A stretch of 32,023 nt of DNA. Source: Barthelona sp. PAP020 (lineage: Eukaryota > Metamonada: BaSk clade). The stretch is taken from the NCBI GenBank assembly GCA_040182905.1, contig JARQWU010000104.1:1-32023 (forward strand), in the 5' to 3' direction. This document shows, one piece after another, positions 10,505 through 19,255 of this stretch (position 1 is its first letter; every line of letters starts with the position of its first letter). The notes under the pieces were generated by a model that was given only the letters and a program-made list of their open reading frames with translations, made no database searches and was not told the origin of the DNA. The position numbers and the translations under genes are program-made.

Positions 10505-12499
10505 TTAATTGTAATATTGCTCTAAAAGTTCAACAATTGCAGAATGACATCTAAACTCGGCAATATCTTTAGCAGAATAACGTCCACATTTCTTAAACAT
10601 ATCAGCACCATAATCCAAGAGCAATTGGACAATTTCAAGATGACCATTTTGACAACTGATAAATAGTGGAGAAACGCCATTATTCTTGCATATATTAGTG
10701 TCAGCCCTATGATCCAAGAGCATTCTAACAATATCTACGAGGCCATTTTGACAACCAATATACAGTGGAGTAGCGCCATCATTATCACGTTTATTCTTAT
10801 CAACCCCATGATCCAGTAGCATTTTAGCAATATTGAAATAACCATTTCGACAACTAATATGCAACAAAGAAGTACTGTTTTTATCACAAATTGAAACTAC
10901 TGAAAATATATCACTATTCTTCCATCCACCAATATTTGCCTTGTGGTGCAATAGAAGTTCAGCTATTTCAAGATGACCTTGTTGACAACTAATATGCAAT
11001 GGAGAAGCACCATCTTTAGTACATTGATTAACATCAACTCTATGATCCTCTAAGAGCATTTTGGCAACATCAAGATGACCTTGATAACAACTAATATGCA
11101 ATGGAGAAGCACCTTCTTTAGTACATTGATTAACATCAACTCTATGATCCTCCAAGAGCATTTTGGCAACATCAAGATGACCTTCTTGACAACTAATATA
11201 CAATGGAGATTGACCATAATCATCACATTGATTAGCATCAACCCCATGATCGTCTAAGAGCATCTTTACAATATCAAAATAGCCCTTAAAACAACTGATA
11301 TACAACGGCGAAACCCCATTGATCTTGCATTTATTGACGTCAGCTCCCTTGTCCAAAAGAACTCTGACTACATCAACATGCCCATTTTCACAGGCAGTAA
11401 ACAATGAAGAAGCTTCAGTATTCTTACAAGAATTGATGTCAACCTCAAAATCTAACAATATCTCAAAAATATCACTGTGCCCACAAGAAGAAGCCTCCCA
11501 AAGAACGGTTTCTCCCTCATTTCCAACCTTTATCCATTGTTTAACAACTTCCAATTTTCCATCACGCACACTGTGATATATCGTATCTGTATTGCAATAT
11601 TCGGAAAAATTATCTGGAACAACAATTTCATATAATCTATGTTTCACATAAGAATCAAAAATGGCAGCAGGAACTATTTCCAAGTCAGCAATCAACCCAC
11701 GAAGATACTCAACTATTTCTGAAAACATTGGTCTATTTTCGGGATCACGATTAAAACACTGAGATATAAAATTATATCCAATGGCCAATTCTAATTCTTC
11801 ACGTTTAAAAGGCAATTCACCCTTATTCAATTTTAGAGGAATTCTAAAATCAGGAATTCCTTTGAAAGGCTTAAATATTATCATCACTTCAAAGTAAGTT
11901 GTTGCAAAAGCCCAACAATCAATACCAGGATGAGCAAATATTTCATTGTTTACCAATTCAGGAGGCATATAACAAATTGTTCCCACAGTAGACATCCTAC
12001 TATTCCTTTCAAAAGAACGAACAAGACCAAAATCGCACAGAGCAGTTGTTCCATCATTTCTGATCAAAACATTCTTTGGATTGACATCTCGATGAATCAC
12101 ACCTTTACTGTGACAAAACTCAAGTGCAGAAGCCAGTTGAAACATACTGATTAATCTCTCAATAACAGTCATTTGATGCATTCTTTTGCTCAGTGTGTAT
12201 GGGCAATATTCCATCACAATACCCCAACGATTTTTACCATTTTCACTACTAACTTTCTTACCTGTCATACCATACACTTTACATATAAATTGATGGGAAA
12301 ATGTAATAGCAATACATTCATCTTTGACTTTTTCTTCAGTTGATTCATATGTTAACTTAATAGCAACATCAGCATGTTGATAGATTCCTTTGCTAACTGT
12401 ACCATAACCACCGGATCCTAAGTTTGATTGAATATTTAATAGTTCATAATCTATTGGGCACGTCAAAACCTGAATTTGAACGCATATTTTCAACTTCAT
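10505..12499 (-). CDS. TKL-type protein kinase with C-terminal ankyrin repeats (catalytic frame)
   Basis: Protein kinase domain at residues about 22-275 of this frame: glycine loop G-S-G-G-Y-G (28-33), V-A-I-K lysine 48, catalytic H-R-D-V-N-P-K-N (136-143), D-F-G (156-158), P-P-E-L in place of A-P-E (179-182), and W-A-F in subdomain IX. All key catalytic residues are present, so it should be active. About ten ankyrin repeats follow (roughly 312-655). Several share [S/T]-P-L-[H/Y]-I-S-C-x-x-G, and one carries an extra dozen residues near 10860-10925. Ser/Thr signalling with ankyrin-based target binding is the expected role; substrates are unknown. The ATG at 12499 is probably not the true start: its first 14 residues are an out-of-frame reading of the preceding frame, which overlaps by 56 bases on the same strand. 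With a one-base correction the two join into one protein of about 928 residues. Confidence 0.9.
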   Translation of the reverse strand: MKLKICVQIQVLTCPIDYELLNIQSNLGSGGYGTVSKGIYQHADVAIKLTYESTEEKVKDECIAITFSHQFICKVYGMTGKKVSSENGKNRWGIVMEYCPYTLSKRMHQMTVIERLISMFQLASALEFCHSKGVIHRDVNPKNVLIRNDGTTALCDFGLVRSFERNSRMSTVGTICYMPPELVNNEIFAHPGIDCWAFATTYFEVMIIFKPFKGIPDFRIPLKLNKGELPFKREELELAIGYNFISQCFNRDPENRPMFSEIVEYLRGLIADLEIVPAAIFDSYVKHRLYEIVVPDNFSEYCNTDTIYHSVRDGKLEVVKQWIKVGNEGETVLWEASSCGHSDIFEILLDFEVDINSCKNTEASSLFTACENGHVDVVRVLLDKGADVNKCKINGVSPLYISCFKGYFDIVKMLLDDHGVDANQCDDYGQSPLYISCQEGHLDVAKMLLEDHRVDVNQCTKEGASPLHISCYQGHLDVAKMLLEDHRVDVNQCTKDGASPLHISCQQGHLEIAELLLHHKANIGGWKNSDIFSVVSICDKNSTSLLHISCRNGYFNIAKMLLDHGVDKNKRDNDGATPLYIGCQNGLVDIVRMLLDHRADTNICKNNGVSPLFISCQNGHLEIVQLLLDYGADMFKKCGRYSAKDIAEFRCHSAIVELLEQYYN
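10987..11190 (-). repeat. near-identical tandem 102-bp ankyrin units
   Basis: Two adjacent 102-bp units (10987-11088 and 11089-11190, each one 34-residue ankyrin repeat) differ at only a few bases. The neighbouring units (from 11191 rightward and below 10986) are clearly diverged. This points to recent unit duplication or gene conversion within the ankyrin array. Confidence 0.85.
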
Positions 12500-13292
12500 T
12501 AACTTTATGTTGTACCTCTTCCATCTTATTCTTTCGTTCTAAAGGATCCATTTTCGATAACTCATTCATTTGTAGATTTTGCTTTGATTGCAAAATTCTA
12601 TCCATCTTATCTATATGGGCTTTTATTGTCTCAGAAACATCACCAGGAAGTACTGAAATGGTCAAAGATTTTGTGCTTGATATGCTATTCAAATTCTTGG
12701 CAAAATTCGGAGCGAACTTTCCATTCAGCTTCACAGTGAAATTTTTGTTTAAATTGTCAAGACCAATGTTTACATCGTCACATTTATGGTCCAAGCAAAT
12801 ACTATCAGAAAGTGATGAGACAAATAAAGATTCTTTCTTTGACATACTACTCAAATTCTTGTTTAAATCATCGAGATTGTTGTGTAAACAAATTAAATTC
12901 TCCAATTCTTCACTTTTAAGCGCTGTGGTGCAAAACAAATTGGAATATATTCTGTTCTTGATTAACTCTCTAGATTCTTGACAAAATTCAAAAAAATGAT
13001 CCAAATATTCTTGAATGTTATCATTTCCCCAATTTTGTGTCAATATTTCTTCAAAACTGCCCAAAAACCAAAGCATTCTAAAATATAAAATTAAAACATC
13101 TTCTTGCACTTTTCTTATATTAACAAATCCATTTCTAAGCTCTTTTACAACATTTAAAATCGATAATTTGTGTTCTGAAAGAGACATAAATATTAAATCA
13201 AAATCTACCCTTTCAATGAACTCTTGAAAGTCACTAAAATCGTTAAAAGTATCTAAAAGTGACTTTTGGTACTCTTTTAGAGTATTCGACAT
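12444..13292 (-). CDS. N-terminal part of the kinase-ankyrin protein (frameshifted)
   Basis: About 282 residues, mostly helical. The first ~150 (L-K-E-Y-Q-K-S-L-L to E-L-I-K-N-R) look like a helical-bundle region. The last ~45 before the break (roughly 225-272) are a charged coiled coil, ending N-S-G-F-D-V-P. I chose the ATG at 13290-13292; the codon before it is TTG and is not needed. The frame stops at a TGA (12444-12446) shortly after it overlaps the kinase frame. Reading past the CCC at 12456-12458 with one base fewer gives V-P-I-D-Y-E-L-L-N-I-Q, directly into the kinase glycine loop. This is the usual spacing for an N-terminal regulatory segment of a TKL kinase. I therefore regard it as the 5' portion of the gene to its left, broken by a one-base indel, sequencing error or less likely a programmed shift. 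A separate small gene is the alternative. Confidence 0.75.
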   Translation of the reverse strand: MSNTLKEYQKSLLDTFNDFSDFQEFIERVDFDLIFMSLSEHKLSILNVVKELRNGFVNIRKVQEDVLILYFRMLWFLGSFEEILTQNWGNDNIQEYLDHFFEFCQESRELIKNRIYSNLFCTTALKSEELENLICLHNNLDDLNKNLSSMSKKESLFVSSLSDSICLDHKCDDVNIGLDNLNKNFTVKLNGKFAPNFAKNLNSISSTKSLTISVLPGDVSETIKAHIDKMDRILQSKQNLQMNELSKMDPLERKNKMEEVQHKVNEVENMRSNSGFDVPNRL

Positions 13293-14238
13293 CAAGAATT
13301 ACAAAAAAAAGTCAAAACTCCAAATCACTGTTTTCACAATTCATGAATTCTTCTGAAATAATCTCATAATAAAAAAATAAGCAGTTAAATCAAAACAAGA
13401 AAGAAATAAGAAATACTCTAGCAACTGACAATGAACTTGTTGAAGTGGATTTTTTTTAAATTTGAACAATGCTACGGAGAAAACAAATGAAATTAAAAGA
13501 TTTTGACAAACATTTTCACACATATGACATATGTATGCCCCATATTTGACATAGAAATTGCGAAACATGCCTTACTGAGAAAACAAACAAAGGTCAAAGG
13601 TTTGGGAAACCACTTCAAACATGAACAAAACTATTTCTTCTTTTTTATTTTCCCTTGTACGAAACCATTGCCAAAACTTGAGACTGGGATATCAGGTTAT
13701 GAGCAAATAATTTATCTTTATCTTTACTCATATAAGGGGTTCAACTTTCCTTCAGGAACCTGTTGGTCTTGATACTTTTATTACATAGGTTGTTCGTGGG
13801 GAACGCCATTCTTTGCAATGTGTGAAACTTGTGTGGTACTAATTGTTTAAAAGAGCCATTCATAGCTTGATGTTCTTGAAATCTATCTAAATTCTCAAAA
13901 TTTTTTGCAGTCCACTTGTAAATGGTCTAACATTATTAAGTAAGCAATAGTAGCGTTTTGTATCAAGACGGTTGAGGGAAAAAGGAAAACAGAAAATTTT
14001 AATTCAGTGACAACAACCTTGCAATGCCTCTCATGTTCGTCTTTTCACAGTTAACCCCATGTTTCTTGGAAAACTCTCGGATTATTCTGTTATCAAATGA
14101 GGAAAGAGATCTGTAGATCAAGAAGAGCTGAAAAACTCGATTCCCCCTTGATAAAAGATAAATTGATCACAAAATAACTTTGAATTTTTTTGTTTAAAAA
14201 AAAGGGCACAGACGCTAAATTTACGAATACAAAGAGAA
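13293..14238. other. intergenic region upstream of the kinase-ankyrin gene, with repeat copy 2
   Basis: This holds the kinase gene's 5' flank, repeat copy 2 (13671-13998) and the 3' flank of WDR35. Short frames here are overlapping and low-complexity with no family resemblance, so no gene is called. A 15-bp palindrome, ACATATG-A-CATATGT, lies at 13520-13534, about 230 bp before the kinase start. It could be a protein-binding site, but this is unsupported. Confidence 0.45.
13671..13998. repeat. dispersed repeat, copy 2 (direct, diverged)
   Basis: The partner of 9852-10236 in the same orientation, sharing the ordered blocks described there, with indels throughout. It sits between the kinase gene's 5' end and the WDR35 3' end, so the two copies bracket the kinase-ankyrin gene. 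Minus-strand translation of both copies gives a few similar words (for example L-Q-x-x-C-K-K and G-[S/T]-F-x-x-L-V-P), but with stops and frame changes. A dead coding origin is possible but not shown. Confidence 0.7.
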
Positions 14239-17200
14239 TTATCGATAATTGGATAATTTCGCATGACATAAAGGACAACACATGATTGAACTACCACGCA
14301 TTTGCAAAAATTGTGAATAACCATGATGTCTGCAAGTTCTACATTGCCAATGATGTTGACGATTTCCAAACAGTGACATACCGGTAAAAATACAAGGTTC
14401 TATGGCATTATTGCAATGGGGGCAATCACACAAAGAAGCATCCATTTCTCCACTACAATGGGGACAACGATACATTTGTGAATTCATCTGATTTGTGGGA
14501 GGACGGGATTTGAAAATTTGAATGGCAATTTTATGATAAACATTTCTTAAATCTTCATCCAACGATTCACAGAGTCTCAATCGCATGAAAGCTAAAGATG
14601 CTGTTTCTAATTGTCCAGCAAAAATACTGCTCAAAGCTAACAACCCCAAAACTCTACTTTCAGGTAATACATCACCATAATGTCTGAATAATCTTAAAGA
14701 AGTACCATAGGCACGATTGAAATCACGTCTATACAATTGTTTGTGAGCTAAATGCAAAAAGTGATAAGCCTCGGCTAATCTCCAAGGTCTTTTAAAATCA
14801 ACTGTCTCAACAACTCTACTGAGATTCTCAAATTGATCAAGAGAATCGTCATTAGTCGATCCTCCCTTTGATTTTTCGATTGACAAAGCTAATAAGACAG
14901 AACATTTCCTCATCATCAACAAAGGCAATCTGCTTTCAAATTCATCTGTAATTTTTCTCAACACTTTTGCAATTTCCAAATGTTTATCTGACTTATGGAA
15001 AAGATACAACAATTCCTTGTATGATCTATTGGAAGCTAAAGCAACTTCCACAGAACGAACAGTCTTAGAAGAGTCAATTTCTGAAAGTTTAGCAAAACTT
15101 GAGAAATTGATACAGGCTTCGATGGATTTCTCATGCATACCCAAGAATTCATACAGTTCAATTGATTCTTCAACCAAACCAATCGAAACTAACCTGTCTG
15201 CCAATAATTCAATTGCTTCTGGTTTGATCTTTTTCATTTCTTTTTTTGTCAAAGCCTTTCTGAAGTCAAGTAATTCAGAAAATTGCTCTTGTCTGTAATG
15301 ACATTCAATAATCATCTCAAGGTTGTTTAATTCCTTGAAATATTTCAATGCCTTCATATACTTTTGTCTTTCAAACATTGAATATGCAAGGTTTGATTTT
15401 GCCACCAATAAATCCTTTTCAACCAAAGAATTTCCAACTTCAAATTGTTGTCTTATCTTGGAAGAATCTCCCAATTGGTCAATCAACTTAATATAAAGAT
15501 CTTCTCTCTCTAATTCCTGCAAGATTTGTTCACATTCCTCGTACATTCCAAAATACTTGAAAATCTCAGCTTCTCTACGTTTTTCGTTGGATATTTTTGA
15601 AATCCTTTGAATGAAGTAAATTCCATTCAAATTGCTAATTCTGATGAAACAATTCTTCGCAAGCTCAAGATCTTTCTGTAAAAGAGCAGCTTGAGCCAAA
15701 ATCGTGTACAATTTGTGGTCTGTAAACGACTTGATGTAGTTATAGGCATCATGAAGACTTATATCAATCATTTGCTTCAGATCTCTAAGTATCTTGCACT
15801 CAAATATCTCAATCAAATCTTGAGTTGGAGATTCAGGTGTGTAAAATAGTTCAGAAGTATTCATCGTCTTCAATTCCAAAGATTTGAAGCATAACAAGTC
15901 ATTACTCGTGACAATTGGTTCTTCTGCAGTCTGATCACGGAAAACAAACATTTTAGTCGATTCAACAGAGACAAAACTTTGTTCATCATCAGAAGCCCAT
16001 AAAAACTCACGAACTTCTTTTCTACGAAAACTGATTGTTTCAATCACTCTGTTGTTGATTGAAAATTTATGTAAAATGTGACTGGTGTCTAAAACTAACA
16101 ATCCGTTTCCTACAGTGTTAAGACCCATCTTCTTTGCCTCACAACCAAGCTGGAAATCAATTACCATCTGAAGTGAAGTCAATCCTAATTCAAAGACCAT
16201 CAGTCTTTGTGCTTTTGTTGCCACAAATAACATAGTGTTGAACAAACAAATGCAACATATTGAATCACCAAAGTTTAAGTCTGAAGCGTACTCATTCGAA
16301 TATCTCAATTGATTGGAAAAAGGCGTGAAATATTGAAGGTTACTATCTTCAATAGCGTATCTCCAAACCATAATATTATAACCTTCAGATGTAACAATAA
16401 TAGGTCCCATAGCATCACATAATAAAGGTTCAAAAGGTAGATCCTTATTTCTAATGGTAATACCGATAGAATTGAGTAATCTTAATTGATATGTTGTTTT
16501 TTTAATTTTATTGACTAGTTTCTTTTCAGCATTTTCCTTTTTAGCTTCTAAATCACTATCTTCAACATCTTCAATATCAGCACCAGGCATTTGATAATCT
16601 TGCAATTCTTCTTCAAAAGTTTCTTGAGAAGAGGCTGAAACCACAAGATTTTCAGCACTCCTGATAGTATGAATAAATAACAAGTTGTCTAAATAGATAG
16701 TATTTTTAGTGTTCAGATCAAGGTTCCAAAACACGATCATAAACTCAGTGTCTGTACGACAAGGAAATGCATAAATCAATGTGTTGTCAAAGAAATCATA
16801 AATTTGGTCGTGATGAACAACAGCAAAGTACAATTTAGATGAGCTTTGACTGTTTTCGTTCAAAATAGACATACCAAGCAATGAAGAAAAAGAATTGAAG
16901 CATAAATCAGTGATCGTAACTTCAGGACCTCCAACACGAAGTGAACCAACTTGATATCCCTTCCTTGAAAGCAAAAGAACTCGAGCATCACCTTTATCCC
17001 CATCATTATTACTGTTTCCCGCAACAGCAATAATTTGTCCCAAGGTGTCAAATTTAATAGCAGTAGGTATGATTGGTAATTCACGTAAATCAAGTGGTGC
17101 AAATGCCGAATTCCCTATGTACAAGTGTCCATTGTCAAAAAGAACAGTAAAAGTTGGAAATGTTTGAGCCAATTTTCCATGAACACATTCAATTGACAAT

Positions 17201-17781
17201 ATTGAAGAGTTTTCTTCATCAGATCCAAATTCAACAGTGTGAACCAAAGTACCTCTCATATCAAGAAAATGGACCGCTCGAGATGAAAGACCAACAGCAA
17301 TATGACGTCCATCAGGAATCCATGAAACACAAATTGGAGGATCTCTCATATTTCTATGCCACATTCTACTGGCATTAGAAGCATCTAAAGTGACGCTTCC
17401 TTCATCAAATGCCATAATCAATTTAGAACCAGAATCCTTCCATTTAGCATCCACAACTTTACTTCTATATCGCTGACTAGATTCTTCCCAAAATGTGCCA
17501 TCAGGTTGTGCAATCCAAACAAAAACGGATCCATCAGTATCTGTCGTTACCAATTTAGATTGTGGTTCATTCCAATGTAACCCTTTAATAGTACCATTAT
17601 GACCATCTAATGGTTGATCTGATGGTTGTAAACCGGTATTATTTGATGATAAATTCAATTGAACAACTCGTATTACACCATCTTCTCCTCCAACAGCTAT
17701 TGCATCAGTTGAATGGTTCCATTCTAATCTATGTATTCTTGCGCCATCAAGATTAATCTTTTTGGAGAGAAAGAAGAACAT
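14239..17781 (-). CDS. WDR35: WDR35 / IFT121, intraflagellar transport complex A subunit
   Basis: 1180 residues, essentially the length of animal WDR35. IFT121 is a core IFT-A component needed for retrograde ciliary transport and for bringing membrane proteins into the cilium. The N-terminus M-F-F-F-L-S-K-K-I matches the family's conserved start, which is why I place the start at the ATG 17779-17781 rather than the in-frame TTG at 17802. Two WD40 propellers occupy about residues 1-650, with an acidic linker (about 395-425) between or within them. Helical TPR-type repeats run from about 670 to 1085. The C-terminal ~70 residues carry paired C-x-x-C motifs (C-P-H-C, C-P-H-C, C-R-T-C, C-P-L-C), the zinc-binding end typical of IFT121/122-like proteins. 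No intron, no break. It shares a 66-bp spacer with the divergent LRR gene. Confidence 0.95.
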   Translation of the reverse strand: MFFFLSKKINLDGARIHRLEWNHSTDAIAVGGEDGVIRVVQLNLSSNNTGLQPSDQPLDGHNGTIKGLHWNEPQSKLVTTDTDGSVFVWIAQPDGTFWEESSQRYRSKVVDAKWKDSGSKLIMAFDEGSVTLDASNASRMWHRNMRDPPICVSWIPDGRHIAVGLSSRAVHFLDMRGTLVHTVEFGSDEENSSILSIECVHGKLAQTFPTFTVLFDNGHLYIGNSAFAPLDLRELPIIPTAIKFDTLGQIIAVAGNSNNDGDKGDARVLLLSRKGYQVGSLRVGGPEVTITDLCFNSFSSLLGMSILNENSQSSSKLYFAVVHHDQIYDFFDNTLIYAFPCRTDTEFMIVFWNLDLNTKNTIYLDNLLFIHTIRSAENLVVSASSQETFEEELQDYQMPGADIEDVEDSDLEAKKENAEKKLVNKIKKTTYQLRLLNSIGITIRNKDLPFEPLLCDAMGPIIVTSEGYNIMVWRYAIEDSNLQYFTPFSNQLRYSNEYASDLNFGDSICCICLFNTMLFVATKAQRLMVFELGLTSLQMVIDFQLGCEAKKMGLNTVGNGLLVLDTSHILHKFSINNRVIETISFRRKEVREFLWASDDEQSFVSVESTKMFVFRDQTAEEPIVTSNDLLCFKSLELKTMNTSELFYTPESPTQDLIEIFECKILRDLKQMIDISLHDAYNYIKSFTDHKLYTILAQAALLQKDLELAKNCFIRISNLNGIYFIQRISKISNEKRREAEIFKYFGMYEECEQILQELEREDLYIKLIDQLGDSSKIRQQFEVGNSLVEKDLLVAKSNLAYSMFERQKYMKALKYFKELNNLEMIIECHYRQEQFSELLDFRKALTKKEMKKIKPEAIELLADRLVSIGLVEESIELYEFLGMHEKSIEACINFSSFAKLSEIDSSKTVRSVEVALASNRSYKELLYLFHKSDKHLEIAKVLRKITDEFESRLPLLMMRKCSVLLALSIEKSKGGSTNDDSLDQFENLSRVVETVDFKRPWRLAEAYHFLHLAHKQLYRRDFNRAYGTSLRLFRHYGDVLPESRVLGLLALSSIFAGQLETASLAFMRLRLCESLDEDLRNVYHKIAIQIFKSRPPTNQMNSQMYRCPHCSGEMDASLCDCPHCNNAIEPCIFTGMSLFGNRQHHWQCRTCRHHGYSQFLQMRGSSIMCCPLCHAKLSNYR

Positions 17782-17847
17782 TTCGAAAGTAAAAAAAACC
17801 AAAAATCACTCTTAACATTTTCAATTTCTTTTTATAATCACGATACA
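17782..17847. promoter_or_regulatory. 66-bp bidirectional promoter between WDR35 and the LRRC74-like gene
   Basis: The two ATGs face away from each other across 66 bases, too short for two separate conventional promoters. It contains an A8 run near 17791-17798, T-rich sequence before 17840 and TCACTCTT near 17806-17813. Coordinated expression of two ciliary genes is a reasonable inference. Confidence 0.6.
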
Positions 17848-19089
17848 ATGGATCAAACTTTAAATTATTTGGATGAACCAATGTCAGATGTTGAAGGTGA
17901 TGCGATTTACCAACCAGTTGATGAAGAAGATTTGATCGAAGAACGTTCTTTAAAAACTCAATATGTATCCTATTGTCGAAAGAACAACGTTACACCCATA
18001 TCTTCATTTTTTAATTCCTTCGATGCTGAAGAAATATCACTGTCTCATTTTGGGTTGAATGGCAAGGATATTGAGTGTATTGTGAAATTCCTTCCTGAAA
18101 CACACATTCAAAGTTTAGATTTGGCCAATAATAATGCTGGAAAAATAGGTGGTGTTGCTATTGGTGATTTATTGAAATCTGAACATCACATTGTTCAATT
18201 AAACCTTTCTTCTAATAACTTGTGGCAAATGGATGAACGTAATTTAAACCAAACATGGTTGGGTGATTTAAAACCAGTTGATGTGGGTGGCATGATTAAT
18301 TTTAGTGCTGCCACTACAACCAGGAAAAAAAAAGTAGCGCCAAAAAATCGATTAGAACCAGAGAAATTGCCTATAAACCCTTTGTTTCAAAGCTTAATGT
18401 CCAATAGAAGTTTAAAGATGTTGATACTCGACAATAACCGTTTTGGTGATCGTTCTATGATTAATCTGTTTCATGTAGTAAAGGCTAACCGATCATTGGA
18501 AGTATTTTCAGTCAAAAATTGTGGGTTTACATCGGCCAGTGTTACTGCTTTGTCACAGCTAATAATTGAAAATTCCACATTACGAGCCATTATTTTGTCT
18601 GAAAACGCTTTGAATGATGATAAGTTGATGGTCGAATTTGCCAATGCTGTTGGTGAAAATAATGGGTTGCAACTGTTGGAAATGAACAACTGCTTCTTAA
18701 AAACCAAAACAATGGAAACTTTGATTAGAAAATTAGCTCAAAGTGTCACTTTAAAAAATGTTCGTTTTGATTACAACGACACTGTCCTTCAAAATGGTAA
18801 AGCATTTCAGGATTTCATTGGCAATGAACAGAATATTGTTGAATTTAGGTTTAGTCACAACTCACTTTCTTTCCAAGCATTTGTTCAAATTGCCACCCTA
18901 TTGAGAGATAATAACTCCCATCTACAAGATATTGATTTCTCCAATTCATTGGATCTGATGGATTTACCTAGTTTGAGAAAAGCCACACCAGAAACTTGGG
19001 GAATATTCAAAGAAGTGTCCAATAAAATGGCTATTGTGTGGCCTGATCAAATACAAAGTGAAATTACCAAATTTTCCATAGATGAGTGA
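17848..19089 (+). CDS. LRRC74-like leucine-rich-repeat protein (probably ciliary)
   Basis: 413 residues from the ATG at 17848. An in-frame ATG at 17731 lies inside the WDR35 coding region on the other strand and would add an implausible 39-residue extension. An acidic N-terminus is followed by Y-V-S-Y-C-R-K-N-N-V-T-P-I-S-S-F-F and an I-S-L-S-H-F-G-L-N line. This matches the opening of LRRC74/TCTE1-type ribonuclease-inhibitor-like LRR proteins (Y-x3-C-x3-x-V-x-P-x-S-x-F, then L-x-H-x-G-L). Six to eight 28-residue-type LRRs follow (L-D-L-A-N-N-N, L-N-L-S-S-N-N-L, L-I-L-D-N-N-R and so on). An insertion with a basic R-K-K-K-V segment occurs near residue 155. The partner and exact role are unknown; pairing with WDR35 supports a flagellar function. 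Confidence 0.85.
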   Translation: MDQTLNYLDEPMSDVEGDAIYQPVDEEDLIEERSLKTQYVSYCRKNNVTPISSFFNSFDAEEISLSHFGLNGKDIECIVKFLPETHIQSLDLANNNAGKIGGVAIGDLLKSEHHIVQLNLSSNNLWQMDERNLNQTWLGDLKPVDVGGMINFSAATTTRKKKVAPKNRLEPEKLPINPLFQSLMSNRSLKMLILDNNRFGDRSMINLFHVVKANRSLEVFSVKNCGFTSASVTALSQLIIENSTLRAIILSENALNDDKLMVEFANAVGENNGLQLLEMNNCFLKTKTMETLIRKLAQSVTLKNVRFDYNDTVLQNGKAFQDFIGNEQNIVEFRFSHNSLSFQAFVQIATLLRDNNSHLQDIDFSNSLDLMDLPSLRKATPETWGIFKEVSNKMAIVWPDQIQSEITKFSIDE

Positions 19090-19255
19090 CAAACGAAGTT
19101 GTATATCATTTGTAAAGTTATTTTAGTTATATTGGTCTTTCTTCTTTATACTTTGTGGAATAAAAAGGAAAAATGTAAAACATTTACAAAAATTATATTA
19201 ATAAAATATCAATATTTAAAATTCAAAATTTAAAATTTAAAATCATGAAAGGCAA
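19090..19255. other. convergent 3' spacer with AT-rich short repeats
   Basis: 166 bases between the stops of the LRR gene (+) and HID1 (-). Around 19213-19243 the motif AAAATTT recurs several times (an AAAATTYAAAATTT pattern), probably serving 3' end formation on both strands. No gene. Confidence 0.45.

Noticed and set aside
11319-11576. Plus-strand frames antisense to the ankyrin array
   Set aside because: They mirror the repeat periodicity of the real minus-strand gene.
12424-12981. 185-residue plus-strand frame antisense to the kinase N-terminal region
   Set aside because: It is an antisense shadow of a coding frame, with no domain features and no independent context.
13293-13295. Start of the kinase N-terminal frame at 13295
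   Set aside because: That codon is TTG; the next codon is the ATG at 13290-13292.
13503-13772. 89-residue plus-strand frame overlapping repeat copy 2
   Set aside because: It is not maintained in copy 1 and is low-complexity, with no family likeness.
14093-14369. Minus-strand frames across the WDR35 3' end
   Set aside because: They overlap the zinc-binding C-terminus in other frames and read as hydrophobic noise.
17782-17802. N-terminal extension of WDR35 by seven residues from 17802
   Set aside because: The codon at 17802 is TTG; the in-frame ATG at 17781 gives the conserved M-F-F-F-L-S-K-K start of the family.
17731-17847. Longer start for the LRR gene at the ATG 17731
   Set aside because: It would run through the WDR35 coding region on the other strand and add 39 residues unlike the family; the ATG at 17848 is followed by the acidic family-type N-terminus.
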